In this document: positions 13,653 to 28,100 of the stretch, one piece after another
Layout: the number at the start of each line of letters is the position of its first letter
Position numbering within the stretch: the stretch's first letter is position 1
The notes under the pieces: model-generated
What the model saw: only the letters and a program-made list of their open reading frames with translations
What the model was told of the DNA's origin: nothing
Databases searched by the model: none
Position numbers and translations under genes: made by a program
Source of the DNA: Ascaris suum
Lineage: Eukaryota > Nematoda > Chromadorea > Rhabditida > Ascarididae
Direction: 5' to 3'
DNA length: 64,000 nt
NCBI GenBank assembly: GCA_013433145.1
Contig: CM024190.1
Location: 6,093,620-6,157,619, forward strand

Positions 13653-16600
13653 TCTCTTTCGATTATCGCTGATAAGTTATTTCCGGCTCTAGATATCTCT
13701 TTCTTCCATCAAAGTCCGATACGATTGTTACAATAGCGTTTTCTGGTCGCTTATATCATCTTTCTATGTCTAGTACGCATATCTGCCTATCTCTTCCTTA
13801 GTACTTTTCGTTCACAGACGAATGGTTTCACTGTCAACAACGTTAGTGGAGGAGAATCTGTCTAATGAGGGTCCGAGGTTTGGATTCACTTCGGCAGAAA
13901 AATTTTCTGATGGTGGAATTTTTATGAGTTCTGTGAAATTAGTCTTTAACTACATTACCTCAGGTTGCTACGTCAGAGGTGCAATTTTTCAGCTGTCACG
14001 CCTATGACGTTTCAACAATGTTTTCAGAGAAAAGAAAAGATTGAATCAGCGCAGGAAGGTTTGCTTAGTGGAGCGGCGACACGTTCGAGTGCCATATGTA
14101 GGGTATTTGGTTGTATTTCATAGCCAGCAGTGATATTATTAAAATAACAAGCCAACGGATCTCTGAACATAGATTTTCGAACGTTGCATTCAGATGCTAT
14201 AAAACTGATCATAAGTCCTCGTGCTTGAGACTGCCGAAAAAAAGAAGGTTCCAGGAGGGAGATATAGCCGAAGGGGACTTATTAACTAGGTCAGTGGACA
14301 ATCTTCGCTTTTTTTAAGGCAAGGAGTATCGAAGCAATCTGAAGTCTCATAATGGAAGTTCTGCTGCATGTTGCTCGCCAGGTTGTATTTTAGGTTTATA
14401 CTGCTCATACACAACGAATTTTAGAACGCTGGCAGCATTACTGTTACGATTGCTGAAGGCAAAGAAAACTTCATCTTTAGTATTGCGCTTGTATGTGCGT
14501 TGTTTCTTGCGATTCTTTTTACTGGTTATTTCACTTATATGACTGTTATGAAGAATATAGAGAATTATAGGCAAGATGAGTCGTAAAATTTTTCTCGACT
14601 TGGTTTGTATTTGTGTTTGCAATATTCATTCGGACTGCGGGCACACGGAAAGAGAACTATATGGAAGTCTTCATTCTTCATATTCTGTCTTGTTAGGTAG
14701 TTGGGTTTTTTTTTCCTTGATAGTTGCAAACGAAGAAGTGATGTCTAACTGGCTTTGAGCCGACGTTGTTGCTTTTTTTTACCCCTCCCATGACCTTAGG
14801 GACCACCCACGACGTACCACTAATCCGCATTTTGAAGGTCAGCACTCTTTTCCACTCATCTTATGGCCCAATTAAGGTATGGTATACACCGCTCTGAATT
14901 CAGAGTTTGATACAGTTTCATGCCATTTTAAGAACTGCTTTGAAGCAGCGAAAGATATTAAAGTGCTTTCTTGGGGTATTTCACCAGAAACCGAATCAGA
15001 AAAGGAAAATTATGAGGAAAGAGGAAAGGGCCCACGAACGGCACTCATCTTTGCGAATTTAAAAACTAAGAGAAGAAAAATGCGGATAAGATCGCAGTGT
15101 AAAAAAAACGCCTTAGGAAAGTTTAGTTGAACTTGATGAGGCAGTTGAACAGAGTCAAGGCAGCAGTACCAGTGCCATGCTGAATGAAATATTACGCAAC
15201 CCATTTGTAAAAGAAATCGTTTTTTGAAGCGAGCAGCGTTTATTATAGTTAACTAATCGGTTACAGTGGTTCGCTTCTAAGCCAGAATAAATGATTTTTT
15301 TTTCCAAGGTATTCAGTAGACTTTTCGGTTAAGCAAATTATGGGATATTACTGATTTCAATTTTCCACGGATGAATGCTGCTAATTTAATCTAGACTTTG
15401 AAATAGAACTGATTTAGGGGATTACAATTAGAAAATGTAGGCGTTAAGTGAATATTATATTCTCCGAGTTAATCAGACAAATTTGCTTTGATGAGACAAT
15501 TTGTGTTGTTAATTTCTTCGATGGATTTCAGCTGCGGAATATTCGAAAAGAAATTTCTCTTATCGCTTTTTTGTTGAAGGTTGTGTCTTCTTGTCGATTT
15601 TATTTCTTTGAAACAATGGGAGGCACAGTTCAAAAAGCTCTTGCGAATACAAATTTTGAACGCATCATAAATTTTTGCTTATTAGGTATGCTTTATGACA
15701 GTCGACTTCCAGTATAATTAAAAGTGGACTTGTGTTGAAAGGATTTCATCTTTTGCTTCACTTCTTTTTATGACGTTTTACTTTGCAATTTTGCCTTGAC
15801 AGAAGCAACCTATAAATGAGCAGATGGGTTCCAGCACTGCTTTCGGGACATCTTTCAAGTACAACCATAATTCACCATAGATACACCAATTATAACTTCT
15901 CCCAAGAGGTTATTTGTGAGTCATTTTTTCCTTCTTTTATTTTTTTCCCAGCATCGAATACTTTTGCGAAACGCCCCATTAAGTGTCTTTGCTGTCGACT
16001 GAATCACGTTGATTCGGCTAACTTGAGATATTGAGTACTCAATAAATAAAACTCTGATGCTACCTATATTAATGCATATTATGAATCTTTCATCAGAGCA
16101 CGTGATTGGTAGTTTTGTTAATGCACTTATTTCCGTGCTGTTTTATTAAGCTATGTTCATATCCTTGAAATCTCCACTTTTTTAATATCAGTAAGCGGAA
16201 CTAATGTTTTTAAGGTTTCTTTCAACCATCACTGAATGATTCTGTCCACAGTAATGCATCGATTGTTCTTATCAAGATTCCTAAAGCTTACCGTAACTGG
16301 TCACGGTAATTCTCAATCATCGTATTGCATCGATTAATTACAGATTACAATAATTACTCCAAAACATTAGCTTGAAAGGCTTTGGCTTACTAAAGAATAA
16401 AAAGTTATGTTTTTCTCCGTCATTTTTTCTTCAAGTAATAACCAGTTTTCTAACATATTGAGAGCAAACTATTACAAGTGAATTCAAAAGATACACAAAT
16501 GACTCTTAGAACAAACGTGCGTTCTTTCACTGAATTTAGATGCCATTATTATTCATCGCTTGGCTGCCTATATAAGTTTTGATGCTTGAGCTATGTTGAT

Positions 16601-18523
16601 TGTATCTGATTTCGCGGCTTATATATATATCTCTTTTTGAATCTCCTTTGATTTGACGTTATTTCTTTTGATGATAACGTCATTAGTGTAACGATAATGT
16701 AATACTGTGGCAAAAAAAAGTCGATATATTGCAGCTTTTTGTGGTCTTAGATGTTTATAGTGGATCCGTTTGTGATTGTTCAAGCTCCGTTGACTTGGGT
16801 CATATTCTCTAAACACTAAAACTCTGTCATTTCAAAGATGCGAAAGAGTTTTTTTCTTAAGCATTAAATTTTGTGAAATCTTTTTAACTTTTTTTTCCAA
16901 AATCTTTCGGCATTTTTGCGTTGTCACTAAAACGCACTACGATTTTGGTCTCTTTTTATTGTGCCGTATACATTACGACTTTTATGAGTAGCTTGAGAAC
17001 GTGGAATTTGCTATGCATGTCCGAGAGTCGAGGAAGCACTGCGAATTTAAGGTTACCTTGTGCCATCAACTATCCATGAAGTTTTAAACGCCTTATTTTG
17101 AAGCTAATATTTAGGAGTTTTGCACTATTACGACATTTTTGCACGACTCAAATTTGGAAAGTAGCCAAGATTGACGCCAACTTGTGGCAGTATTTGAAAG
17201 CGAGAGCGGTTTCTCAGTATTATGGTTGTTGTTTTGCGGGGATGGAATTAAGTCTTATTTTATAATCAACACTGCAGTGAATTTAAAGGTCCCATTGCAG
17301 TTCGTTTCGTATCAGCAGTTATGCTTAGCTGGTCGTTCATTTTGGGTATTGGCGTTTTAACGCGGATGGATTCGATAATGCATTCCGTATCACTCTTGAT
17401 AATGTGCTTCCGTATAAGTGGAATGAACGATCCGTGCTTTATTGAAAAAAAGCGAGCAGTACACACGCATAGATGAAAGTCATCATGAAAGAACCACTTC
17501 CCTAATGAAGTGTTGAACAGGCGAGCAATGTTCATTCGCGAATCGTTGCATTTGATGGCCTCAATTTAGCCACAAGCATCGATTTGCAAATTGGGGCGTT
17601 GCAAGAGCGACACAAAGAAGCAGCTAAAAGGTCGTCAAGATGAAAAACATGCGAACGTCAGATCTTCTGCCATCAGCAGTGCAGTGCTTTGGGCAGTTCC
17701 CGGGGGCCGAAGCAGATGCACGCAACCAAGCCAATAACGATCTCTCACAACTTATTTATCCAAGCAAATGCTTCGATTTCTTCCAAGAAGCACCTTTTTT
17801 AGCGCAGTCTTAGCTAAGCTTATCACATTGCGACAGAGGCATGGCTCTAATGCTTTCCAGCCTATTATTTTATCACTGGATAGTGCATCTGCTTCATGTT
17901 ATTGCAGGCCACATCGTTTTTATTAATCGTGTCGCTGATTTCTTGTTTGCAGGCTTTAATGATGGCATGAAATTCAGATAATCCAGGTATAAGAAGGTAT
18001 ATCTCATCTGTGAGGAGTGGTTGAAGAATGATTGTCGATATTCTGAGAGTTAGGTGGGGCGGCTTCATATCCGTTGTTTGAACTGCTCTTTTCCAACGTA
18101 TTCGTGACAGGTCGCATCATCACTTGGTTATCCTTCAATAAATAAAGGCCTTCCAATCAACTTCTTGAAATACAGTGCTTCTGCTTTTGCATCTGTAGCT
18201 TGAAAAGTCGTGATCTGTGTTTGCATATAATGCAATGCAATAGTCAGGTTGTTTTTTTTTTTTTTGGTGGTTCACTGCTTTCTTTGCATTTTTCAAGTTT
18301 TAACAGGTGAACTTAAGAGATAGGATCCCACTAACATCGTAGTGGAGCTTTCAAGCTCATCGATTTAATTCCAGAGAATCTCGTTCGTGCCGTATCGCTT
18401 TTCCCTGTGGAAACGCATTTTCAACTGTTGATCAGAACTTCGAGATAATGAGCGGCCTGCGTCATATGGTTTGTTTCCGATATATGCGATAAGTGAAGAC
18501 AGTGTAGTAGAAACGCTGTGGGT

Positions 18524-18538
18524 GGGGGGGGGGGGGGG
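18524..18538. repeat. Poly-G tract, 15 bases
   Basis: This is an uninterrupted G run, followed by a G/A-rich patch to about 18560. Confidence 0.98.
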
Positions 18539-21500
18539 TTGGAAGAGGGGAGGGAGGTTAACGACTGCAGCCGTATCTGATGTCGGCGTTGATGACAAAA
18601 GAGAATGGTTCGTCAGAGTGCAGTTGCAGCATCAGCTGACCTTATGGTCCAGTGGTGCGCCGAATAGGCAAGACACAAATTTGCTAAGAATGGCATGCAA
18701 GAGGCGCAGTCATCAAGAGTGAACTGTGAAATGTGCTCTTTGCGAAAATGGCGCTAATGCATCTCAAAGAAGAGTCATGCCTGCTGTATTATTCAACGGC
18801 GTTGGATTGCGTGCTACCCCCCGGGGAGCTGGCTGGATGGTCGATAAGCGGGACATGCTAGGGCTCAGAATCACTCAAATGAACATGTCCAACAAAGAGC
18901 TGCACTTCGCACACATTATCTCTATTTGTAAGTGCTCAATTGCGTGATAGAAGTGCCGTCCGTTGCGCGCCATAGAGTACCTTCATGGGACTATTCTGCG
19001 TTTTGGAGGTGACGCGCTCACCTGTAGATGAAGCGATCGTGAGGTGCACTTTTGCTCACAACCGCTTCGGATACCAGTGATCATTCCTAAGAAGTTTTTT
19101 TCCATAACAGTTTCATTCATTTGGCGTATATTCTTGCTGCCTTCACTTCATTGTTAGTTATATGCAAAAGATCGCTATCACTTCATTCATGCATTGAGAT
19201 AGCGATTAACAGGTGCATATAGCTTCCATAGTGCACTTTTTGGCCTAGCCAGTGGATAATATGGAAGCGGGAGTGAACCGACTAAGACTTGAGAATTCTT
19301 GGAGCTTTCAAAGAATATAAAGCTTACGTCTCATTCTGAGTGATTTAAAAAGCCTTTCGGATTTGCTGGATTTTCTGAGGAATTTCCAGTTGAAAAGTCT
19401 ATTGATTAAGGCAACAAGAAGCGCAGGTTTGTACGGTAAGACAAGTGTTGAGCTCGTAACGGTTTTCAAATATTTTTAGTTGTTGTCCTTCCCGTAAAAC
19501 ACCTGTAGACGCCCTACTGAGCCGATGAAGTGATCCATTTTAACGTTATTTGCAACGAAACAATAGTAAAGGCTCGTTATAGCAAGTGCCGTTGGATTAT
19601 CAACATGTCATCGCGCAGTTTGGCTGTGTACTGTCTGCGTACTCAGGTGCGAGAAGGGAGAGGTACGAGTAGTGAATGCAACGCATAATTTGAATAAATT
19701 TTTGTTGTTTTTCAACTTATGAGAACAAATCTCTGGACATTTATTGAAACTAAGTGAAGAAGCTAGTATGAACAAAAATGAGGGTTGTCGAGGTACAAAC
19801 ACCATGAAATATTGCAAATGCTACAGTGCCGATTAGCATAGAAGAGGTAACGAGGGAGATAGAGGATGGGCGTATGTGCTTGTCACATTCGAGTTATTTG
19901 ATTCGCAAAGATGATGTATGAAGGCGAAATGTTAGTTAAGAAAAATACATCCAAAAAGAGTTGGCTTCACGTTCGGGAAACGCAGTCGCTGAGCTGCGTT
20001 TTGTCACGTTATGTGTGCATCTTCACCTTGCCTCGATGCAATTTGTTTCCTCGATTCACTTGCTTGAACGACCATGCTTTTCCGAGAGAATCGACTTACC
20101 TGGGGCCGATTTTGCACGCCGTTTTGCATTTCTGCGCATTATATGGCTTTAGGCGAAATTTCACCATTCTTCGATGCATTAACTAAGCTTCCCGTGATAC
20201 GATTTAAATTGGTGCTAATATCACATAGCTAAGCTATTGAATGGCAAATAGACTGGATGCTTTGAACGGAAAAATAATTCAGATGGCTAGCATAGGATAG
20301 AATCAATCGAGTGATCAAAGGTTACAGGTAATATTATACCGCGACCGTCTTTTTTTGTTCGCTTCAGAAGTGAAGAATTCCAAATTTACTTGTGGTTTTG
20401 TGGTTTTCTTAGATAAATAAGTACTCGTTGAGCAACAACGAAAATTTAAAAACTCTGATGCTCGGCTAAGCGAAATGGTTAATGTGGGACTTGCAGCGTT
20501 AAAATCTGGTATCAACACTAATGAGAAAATCTGTAAAATAGAGAGAACCGAGGAGCTGGTTGTACACGAAAAAGGTTTGCTGAGAACAACATAATAGGAA
20601 CCACATGTGGAACTAAATGAACCGCCGTTCGAGTAGTGTGCAAATCAAGTTTTTAGAGTCATGACACAGAGGGTGAAAAATCCGATCCTTTAGCAATATT
20701 TTTAGTGAGAATATTTCAAGGATAGAGGGTTTAAAGAAAATAGATGATTTATACGTAAGTGCTAAGATTTTCCTACCTCTTTATATGTGTTACGTGCATG
20801 CGCTTACTATGTGTTGTACTCAGTAGTGCATAGCTTTTTTACTCAGTAGAGTGTAGCAGGTCTTATGTTAAACGTAGATTCTATGAATGAGGGCATTATT
20901 TGGTTGAATGAGGATGACAAATAAATGCCATTTCGTTTATCGATCTTTATCGTTCTCTTGTGCTCCACTTCTAAGGAAAAGGACAAAAAAAATGATGTTC
21001 ATATTGGTGGCTAACTTTTAAAGCAAGGCGCTAATATTCGGAATCGAGATTTTCCTGCATAGCAAGCTTATTGATTCGCTCTTCAATTTTACTGACGCAG
21101 CACACGAGATTCGACATCAAAACACTCTCTTTTATTGGCATACTTCCAGTCGGATATGTGCATTGTTCAACTCTTTTCAATAGTTCCTTAGTGTTAAGCG
21201 CAGCCAGCTTATTCTTTTGTTCTGATGAGTGGCTCTGCTGATGAAGAAAAACCACTTGAGAGCCTCATGTGCGAAAATCATTGCATTCATTGCAAATGAA
21301 TTAGCAGACTTCGCCTATGCACTTATCTAAACTATCTATAACCTCACATACCACCTATCCCCTCTCTCCCCTCTCCTTCTCACTCACTTAATATTACAAG
21401 TGCTTCCAATTTCGGAGAAGAAACAATCACTTCCCGTCCCCAGTGAATATTTCCCTTTTCACTATAAAACTCGAGAAATCGATATAGGTATTTCGAAAAG

Positions 21501-24500
21501 AAAATGGCGCTCTCCCCCATACTCCTCCCTTTCTGGCGCACCAGTTGATTGATGAGATACCTTTAAAAGTTTCACTGAATTTTTACTTTTCATGAGTTTG
21601 ATTTGAGTTTATACAATAGGTCCTCTTCACACTTTCCATCTCACGACTAGCTTTCATCAGTGACGGAGATATGATCTTTTACTTCAAATTGGAGAATTTT
21701 GCTCGAAAATATGCATAAGTAATTTCAGAAATATACATTATAATATGCTAAACTAAAAACTTTTCTCAACTTCCATTATGATAAAAAAAAAAAGAGAGAG
21801 AAAATGTGCAGCGTATTTCCTATTTTTTGTGCAAACAAAAAAAAAGTGTGGGGTTGTTCGATGTGCGCAACAATGAATTCCTCTTGGAAAGACGACGTTC
21901 TGCACTCATTCTTCACACTCTGCAAATTGCCGATTACAACGATTACGAAACAATACGCTTACTTGATTTACTCGTGATTTGGCGACCAAAAATTCCCACT
22001 TTTTTTTCATTTTTTTCACCTTCCATTCTAACATATTTATCGTCGAAAAAAAAACTTGTGTTTTTATGCGAATTGGTTTGGGAATTGCGAGTTTATAACG
22101 TATCTTATACAGTCAAATAGAATCTCCGATATATTGGATTTTCTATTCTTCGACGGAATCCATGTTGAAACATGGGTTATTTTTTCATGAAATTTCAACA
22201 CAATATGTGGACGTCATATGAGACGTATGAATATAAAACTTTTAAATATTAAATGAAGGATTGAGATTAAGAAGTTTTAAAGCTCTTTTTTTTTCGAGTT
22301 CGGATGCTGCGAAAGGTCAGAGAATTTACTGACGGTCTTTGCTTCAAAATTTGTAATTTATTTCCAGACATTGTATCCAAGGTTTTATGATAGTCAGTTT
22401 TGATGGTTTTCGAGTAATTGTTTTTCCTTTTATTCTTCAATCACCTTTAATTTCCAAATAACATCCTCTATTGCCATAATTAAACATCTAGTTTAGGGTA
22501 GCGTTGATGCATTAAGATGGATTGAAAGCGATACGATGAGGCAATGCCACTGCATACTTTTCAGCGGACTGCTAATTGGATGTGCTGTCGTTGGGATCTC
22601 AAACTACCGCTTACTTTCGCTAACCAATTTTGTTGCTTCTTTTGTTCTTATAATTATTGTTTATAGAATCTTCCAAAAAATTGTTTGCTTTTTTAATTTA
22701 CCCGTTTTATTAAGCCTAACAATCAAAATTTGAGAGCTAGGTGAGGCGTTGTTTCATGTGTAAGGAATTACTACCAAAAGTTTTTTTTCCATACATTCTT
22801 TTATCTTTCCTTTTTCTATGATTTCCACATTTCTACTTTTATCCTCCATTTTAAGTTCATGATACGTCTAGCTATCGATTAGCCGTACGCAGTACTTATT
22901 TGAAAACTTCCTTGTTAGGTGATAGCCGAGTTCGGCTGTGACTCTTTTTATAGACACAGGAATTCTGCAGTGTTTGGCCAGTAACATTGCTAACATAAAG
23001 CCATTTGTTAAAGCTGTTTAGCTTCCGTTTCTTCAGGTGATCAGCTATTTCTTGTTTTTTGAGCAATGCAGAAAAACTGCAGTTGCAAAGTTTGCAAAGT
23101 GCAGCATTGGGAGTGGAGAACCTGGATCTTAGCAGTGGGCGATCTCTTCTTTTGGCTACTCTACTGGTTATCTTATTGTTTCTTCATGCTTCCATAGTAC
23201 TGCTATCCACGCAAATGAGGTGCTAGCTGCGTGTGTCTGATGAGAGGGAAGTTCTGGTGGTTACGTATCGCGCGACGGCGCTCCTTCCCTATGCAGTGGT
23301 TATTTTTGTGTTCATTAGCCAGTTCATTGGTGATATTTTGTGGTGTGTTGCCGTCGTCTGCCTTCAAAGACGAGTTTCTCTCGCTCTTTGACTGAAGAAT
23401 TTTCTTTCTTTTTTTTTTTCATTTGGTGAATGCGTCTTTGCACTAGCGACAGCAACCAAATTTTGCTGTGCTTCTAAAAATCGATTGACATTTGGCCGTT
23501 GAACACCGCCTAGCCAAGCAAAATTTTTGCAGGGATCAGGGTGCTGCACTACTTGCTTGTTTAGGGGAAATTTCGCCTGCTTCATCTTGAGAGAGGGAGA
23601 GGAGGTTTTGGGCAATGACGCAGAAAATTCGATACTTTCTACTAAAATTTATGTTATGAAGTTTCGTAGCATCAAAGTTTTATCTTCATTTATCCTCCCA
23701 TCAACTGCACAAGTGGGCATTTGTCCTTTGAAGCTGCTTAATGAGCAGTTGTTCCACGACTTTTTACGAAGCTTCCGACTGATGGAGTAACGTGCATCAT
23801 GTGCTAGATGAAGTTATGCTCCTTTCCAAAAAGGGTATCTCATGGTTATAGTGAATTTAGTGGATCCACAATCTTCACTGTAGAGTTTGTTGCATCATTT
23901 CAAATGAGATCCATTTTTCGAATAGGTATACACATCTACACGACTGTTCGTTTTGTTCGTTGAGACCGTTGTTAACAAATTCATTTCGCGTTTTCAGTTG
24001 CATTGCGTTAATGATAATCTCAAGCAGCATACAGTATAATATACGTATCACGCAATTCGATCTTTAAGCGCACTCAATTAGAGAGGTGTAAGCTGTTGAT
24101 CCGGGTATTTTTATGAAGTGAACCACAACGAGATTGCAAACTTGAATAACGAAGGAGTGAAATTTTCAAACGTTTTAATGAAAAAGCTCAAAGAATTTTA
24201 GAATTTTTGCAGCTTTTTTGACCACACCAAGACAATTTTTGGTCATTTAAATAAAACTCTTATTTTAGCAATTTCATCGATCAATTTCAACTTCACTATA
24301 TGAATGGCGATCTCTAGGTGTTCTTCAGTTAATGAGCTTTAGTTTTTCGCCGCAATAATCTACAACAAGTTTAGATCGAAATAGTGCGACGCAAATTAGA
24401 TCAATAATAAACGATTGTTGATTTGATTGAGAATATAATGGACCACAAGATTTTCAAGAATTAAAGGGGTTGATAATTTTTTTTGTGCTTTGAAACATCT

Positions 24501-24910
24501 ACCATATAATACAACAGATATTACTTCTCTCATTGCTACAGACTAGAACTTTCGTCTGTGAGATGTAGTTATCTTATTGCGCAAACCTTGATTATCGATA
24601 TCTCTCGAGTAGCACCTTCGATAATTCGATGGATGAAAGCATTGTTAGAGATGACTATGAAGGGTAGGATTCCTTACAACGTTTACTTCCCGCAACATGG
24701 CCACAATGAGTGAGGGCATGTCTATTCATATTACTACTTAGTTAACGAAATATTTGCCACATTTTAATGTCTTCTTTTATGTGGGCATTTCGTTTGCGAT
24801 CTTTGCCGTTTCTTAGAATTTTTTAAAGCAAAGTGTCTATTTTTATGATGCTGACATCCCTTCATCGGGTGATTGTTATTTCCTGAGTGATCTGTTATAA
24901 AAAGCGAGAT

Positions 24911-24926
24911 GGGGGGGGGGGGGGGG
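24911..24926. repeat. Poly-G tract, 16 bases
   Basis: This is an uninterrupted G run within AT-rich sequence. Confidence 0.98.
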
Positions 24927-25151
24927 TCAACTTTTAACATGGCCGGTATCGAAGAGTCGCTCCCTGCAATGTAGTAACGAGTTGCGATATGATGAGGATG
25001 ATCTTTTTCTCGATCGTTTTTTGTATATCATCGAGGTGGTGAGGAGGACGATAAGAGCGGTTTTTATGGGCAGAGAACATTCATCCACTTCTGTTGAGAG
25101 CAGCAACGATAGGTTGCCTTTTCTTCATTCATCATCCCTCCTCAATCTCTG

Positions 25152-25161
25152 CCCCCCCCCC
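25152..25161. repeat. Poly-C tract, 10 bases
   Basis: Ten C within a T/C-rich stretch (about 25125-25205). Confidence 0.97.
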
Positions 25162-28100
25162 TCCCCGTTCCCCTTCCTCTGGCCATCCTTCCCTTACAGT
25201 TTCTCTCTCGAAGGCAGAATGGAAATTTCAGTCTTTACTTATAGATTCGTATGCGTTAAAAGTCGAACTTTGTGGGATGTTTTGAATCTCTGAAACAACT
25301 ATAGGAGTGCTGAACACGATGTTTTAATGACAACTTCTTGTCATGTATAGCTGTTTTCAGTCACGTACTAATGTGATAGGTTGAGGACGGAAGCGATAAG
25401 GTTAAGATTATAGAGAGAAGGAAATGATTTACTGAGAATTGACAACGAGTGGGAACGTCATCTCTAATTAGGAATATCGCATTTTTAGCAATTTTCTATC
25501 GTGCTCATCATAAGTCATACAATTAATCTCGATTTTGAATTCATTTTGAGAGTATTTTAAGGCGGATTGTTTTTATAATTGGAGATAAAGAAAAAATAAA
25601 ATTTGATTGTTTATAAACATGACGTTCAACCAACTTTTCATTTGCGAATTTTCTAATGTTGCATTTCAGTTGCACTATGCCGAATAAAAGAAAGCCTTTA
25701 AACAGCAGCATCGCTTTACCTCTTCATTTCTACACCTTCTTATATTTTTTGAGTATCTTCATCTAGTTTATTGCTGTATTATATGTGTTAGCAGCGATGA
25801 CGTACTTCGCGAATAGTTGGAGAATCCGATTGCCTCATTTTACGTTTCTATTCGGTCAGTTTTTACAAAAGTCCATCCGTGAATTTTTGCTGAAAATTTT
25901 TGGATATTGTACATTTTCAAGTGAGATTATTGTAGAACTCACAAGATGCACTTTATTTTTCCTTGATTGTTTCATCTAATCCGACGTCCTAAAATGCTGG
26001 CCCTGATCCTCAAGCTTCCTTAGCCTCCGTCTAAATGAATTCCTGTATATGCCTCTATATGTGTGATCTCCCATCCCTCTCCTCCCTCCCGAATCATCAC
26101 AAGGGCTATACTAGTCGAGGACGAGTCTAACGATCTTTGGCTATCCATTGAACCGTGGTGGCTGTAGTGCATGTCTCTTGACACATTTTCTAAGCTTATC
26201 ATCGCAACCTGAACGATATAGCAGCACGGTTAGCGCAGTTGCGCCCAATGCTTTGTGGAATTGTTTTCAGTTCACATAATATTTGGAATATTACACATAT
26301 GAAGGGGCATTAATTAAATCGCCCTGTTGAACGCAGTACGAATTTCTAAAGACTGCATGAAATTAGAAAATGAAGAGCCGACTAGCCACAACCAACTCAG
26401 TAGACCCACTTAATCTGTGTTTAATAGCGCAGCTATTTTGAGTGAAGCATAGCCCTGAGGGACTTTTCAAGTAACGTCGCAGCATGCTATAATTTTGTAA
26501 CTCACTACGACAGAAGGTCTCATGTGTTTGCCGTTCACCTCTGTTCTGCCTTGTACAGTTGCATGAAATTGATCGTGTTTCTTTCCTGCATCATTCAGGA
26601 TCTGTATTTTTTCTCATCTTTACCAAATTGCGAAGGGCGCCTTTAATTTCACAAGTAATTCATTGCAAAATAGAAATTATGGCACAGTATTATCTTCAAC
26701 AACAGAAGCATAAATACGTCTCATGAGCACATGATCGCCCAAGAGATGCAGGCGGAGCGCTTCCGCAGTGGAATTCCGATTCGTTGGAATGCGCAATTGG
26801 GCTTCAGCGTTGCCGAAAATGGTTGTTTTCGTAAGCCACAAACGTTTCACTATTGGTTGCTTTGTAAAGTGGTAAATGAAGCGGAGAAATATTGGGACGG
26901 GAGCCGTGACGAGCCAAACAATGGGCCCAGCGGCAGTTTTAGGCGTACGTTATTTGGAGAGCCTTTTCTTGGCTAATTGGCGACGGTGCACGTTCAAGTA
27001 AAAGCGTATCATGCGTATCGTGAAATGTGCGTAAATCAGGAGCTTTCCAAATTATAGATTGAAATGCTTACTTTTTTGCCTTGCTTAGCGTAAAGTGACA
27101 ACTTCATTGCTTCGAGCTGATCTTAGCGCCTCGAAAAGAAGTCCAAGGTAAGATTACCACGGTTTTGCGGTGTTTTTTTTTTTAATTGGAATATAATTGT
27201 TGCGTCAATTTATTATCTAGGAGTTGCTGCATAAGATGAACAGAGATTTCAGGTCTCAGGGATTTTATGAAACATTGATTCGCATACCTGATTTTTCGGC
27301 TTCTTCCTCATGATACTATGAAAGTTTATGTTGCATTGAAGGAGAAAAATCATATTGCAAATTAGTCTAAATAAATCATCTCGAGTAGTTTTTTTTTTTC
27401 ACTAATAGAGAGTTTTTTTAGGTGATTTCCACTTTTTGATTAGCTTGGAAAAACAAGGTAATGAGAAAAGTGAACGCATTTTCAAAAATTCAGAATTCGA
27501 TGATCACCGTACCGCATAATTGAAAGTGTTGTAGTGATTATGGTGTTGTAATGACGTAATAATATGGAAGGAATATTTTCGTTATTTTATCCCTACGAAT
27601 ACGTGCGCTTTAATCAATTCATTTGTTAAATCAACAAGTGTCGTCAACATACATTTACACACTTTTCATCATTGATTGCTTCGATTTTTTTTTTGATATC
27701 ATTCTGCTATTGAAAGGTTCCGTTCTGTGATAGTAAAGATTGTTATTTTTTTATTTGCATATAAAACATTGCCGATTTGTTTTCACAAAAAAAAAAATCA
27801 AAGAGGAACAAAAAAAAAGTCCAGATCCAATACATTATCGTACTCAATGGAAATATTTAACCGACGAGAGTGAAAGTGAATTTTTTCTGAAATTTTATGG
27901 ATAATTATAACTCTTCGGGTGAAAAAAAGTCGGTAATTATTTGCGCCAATTAGGCGCAGTGGAAGATAATGTGATCGCTATCCTCACCTCATACGCTCTT
28001 CTCTACGTTAATGACCAGATTATCATCACGACCTCACAGTTTTCGCTTCTTTTTTTTTTCATTTATTTTTAAATTGCACAAGTAATAGAGCCAAAATGGA

